The position numbers were made by a program, and so were the translations under genes. 21,075 nt of DNA, from contig CAXKVR010000198.1 in assembly GCA_964058845.1 (NCBI GenBank), forward strand, positions 1-21,075. The letters are read 5' to 3'. Source of the DNA: Carex sylvatica (Eukaryota; Streptophyta; Magnoliopsida; Poales; Cyperaceae). The notes under the pieces were generated by a model. That model saw only the letters and a list, made by a program, of their open reading frames with translations, made no database searches and was not told the origin of the DNA. Below, one piece after another: positions 19,317 through 21,075 of the stretch. Position 1 is the stretch's first letter; each line of letters opens with the position of its first letter.

Positions 19317-21075
19317 ATGGCTTCCCTCCAATCCGCGTCGGTGCTTGACTCGGAGACGACGGTAGTGTTGGCCGTGCGTCGCAGCAGTAGCAGTCGCCGT
19401 GCCGCCGCCTGGGCCTCGGATCACTTGGGCGCACTCTCCTGTCGTATCCTGCTAGTCCACGTCATCCCTCTTATCTCCTTCATCCCTTCGCCTTGTACGC
19501 TTTTTCATATCCTCCTGTCTTAGGATTCCTTTCGTTTGTTTTTCGATTTCTATTATGTGAATCACATAGTTTTCGGTAAATTTTCATGTATATTACGCTA
19601 TTGGTTTCCTTCCATGCATAAAAGACCTGTTATCGATATTTAGTCTCTCTCTCTCTTTTTTTTTTTTTTAATCTTATTGAGCTTAGCTAACCTTTCTTTA
19701 GACGTTGTGTTCACTTATGTTTTGGATATTTGTCTGTTTCGTTAGTTCTATGCAATTTTTGAATTTTATATTTCTTCTATGCAATTTTTGAATTTTATAT
19801 TTCTTCTATGCAATTTTTGAATTTTATATTTGATCGGTGAGTTATGTATATTAAAGTTTTGGGTATTTTGGGTATATACATGAGTATAATCAAATAATTA
19901 CAAACTTCTACTTGACTAGTCTGGGTTAGCGGAATGTAGTAATGACATGATGCTTTCTTTTTATGCCTTTTGGAGTAAAAAAAAGGAAGAAGAAACCTGA
20001 ATGCTCTTTTCCATGTAGCTGGGGAAATGACACCAGTAGAAAAAATGGAGAAGGAGGTGGTGGCTATGTATAAGCATGATAAAATTCACCGCGCACTGGA
20101 GGCGCTTGCTCGTATAAAACAACTCTTCGGACGAAGAAATGTACGATCTTTACTTTTTTGACATCAACAATGGGAAAAACCTAAAAAGATTTCTTTTTCC
20201 AATTTTAGTCTTTTAACTATATCCGTCTCTTTAAATAATTATTTCTAAGAAAAGTTTGGAGAAGTTAAATAATTATTTTTATTTACGTATAGATTACCAA
20301 AAGTCATGCCCGCAGAATGCAATTTGTCCGAGTAGGTTTGCAAATAATAAATGTAGGAGGGGCAATTTGGGATCTGCAAGCATTCTATTGTTATGTTATT
20401 ATTTGATTTGTTAATATTTTTATGATTTTAGGTGGAAATGATTGTGCTGGAAGGACATAACCCAGCAGCCACATTAGTTAGCTATATTTCAGAGAATGGT
20501 ATAAGAAATTTGGTAATGGGTGCCTCATCTTTTGGTGATTCTTGTTTCAGGAGGTATGTTTTCTCTCATTTCACTGTTTCATTGTATTAGTACCTGACCT
20601 GACTTCAATGGTGATAGAATATATTCATGTTTTCTCCTATAAGAATAGAAAATCATCGAAAATCTCTGTAATATATGTAAATTCTATTGTTAGCTGTCCT
20701 CTCATGGTTTGTTCTAAATTACCCTTTTTATTCTCTCCAGTTATGTCGTAGAAATAATGAGGAAGTGATTGGCAACGGATAAAATCTTTTCTGAGGGTTA
20801 TAAGAATATTTCCCATGCTTTCTAAGGGAATGCATGAAATTTCTCATTTTTTTTGAGTAAAAATACTGATGTGTTTACGATCCCACACATGGAATTACAC
20901 CCATATTAAGCCTTGATGCTTTAGTGTTTATCTGGAAATAGTCATACAAATGCAGACCATGTAGTAGGTATAATTACGATATTGGTGCTATTGAACAAGT
21001 ACTTCGCTAAAATTTAAGTTTTATGCTATTTCAGGATTTTTAACCAAGCTGATGTGGCAAGCACTGTCCTTGAGA
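19317..21075 (+). CDS. USP-domain protein, probable USP-kinase relative (5' part, runs off window)
   Basis: Four coding exons are visible: 19317-19494, 20019-20140, 20432-20553 and 21035-21075. Intron phases are 1, 0 and 2, all GT-AG. The joined product begins MASLQSASVL, continues with a first USP strand (TTVVLAVRR), a helix rich in Ala (AAAWASDHLG) and RILLVHVIP. It then has GEMTPVEKMEKEVV, VEMIVLEGHN, NLVMGASSFGDS and finally RIFNQADVASTVLE at the window edge. This order matches the N-terminal USP domain of plant USP-kinase/U-box proteins and is more divergent than in the minus-strand gene. Kinase and U-box parts, if any, lie outside. An in-frame ATG at 19158 would add 53 Ser/Pro/Thr-rich residues. 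I prefer 19317 because the USP domain begins just after it and the extra stretch shows no conserved feature. Confidence 0.85.
19748..19831 (+). repeat. 29-bp tandem repeat, about 2.9 copies, in intron 1 of the second gene
   Basis: A 29-bp unit containing TATGCAATTTTTGAATTTTA is repeated nearly three times with no visible change between copies. Such perfect identity suggests recent slippage, so this site is a likely length polymorphism. Confidence 0.9.

Overview
The window looks like nuclear DNA of a flowering plant. Genes are split by AT-rich GT-AG introns, the proteins belong to a plant-specific family (universal stress protein domain joined to a receptor-like cytoplasmic kinase), and the intergenic DNA is full of short fold-back transposons. 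The species cannot be named; a monocot is possible but not shown. There is no bacterial-type operon, CRISPR array or phage cassette, and I recognised no RNA gene.

Layout: 1-2070 is the 3' flank of the first gene, with a degenerate repeat, a 92-bp tandem duplication and a well-preserved fold-back element (1295-1707) bounded by a perfect 9-bp target-site duplication. 2071-8574 (minus) is a complete USP-kinase gene that I reconstruct in nine coding exons (729 aa), plus one candidate extra 78-nt exon. 8575-19157 is about 10.6 kb of intergenic DNA with at least six further transposon-like inverted repeats, a C/CA microsatellite, a roughly 142-bp tandem array split by a 600-bp insertion (5-bp target duplication), and a field of TATTCATAT-type repeats. 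From 19317 (or 19158) to the window end on the plus strand lies the 5' part of a second gene, of which four exons encoding a USP domain are visible.

The two genes are divergently oriented. Their USP-domain introns have the same phase series (1, 0, 2), so they are probably ancient relatives that are arranged head to head here. Family knowledge suggests that such proteins link a nucleotide-binding stress domain to Ser/Thr phosphorylation, often with a C-terminal U-box for ubiquitin ligation. The first gene stops right after the kinase domain and has no U-box. The second runs out of the window before kinase or U-box could be seen.

I found no clearly unprecedented system. The observations most worth following are the fold-back element with a smaller hairpin at each end, close downstream of gene 1; its decayed second copy; the 600-bp insertion splitting a tandem array; the hidden in-phase exon; and a 16-bp palindromic G-box upstream of gene 1.
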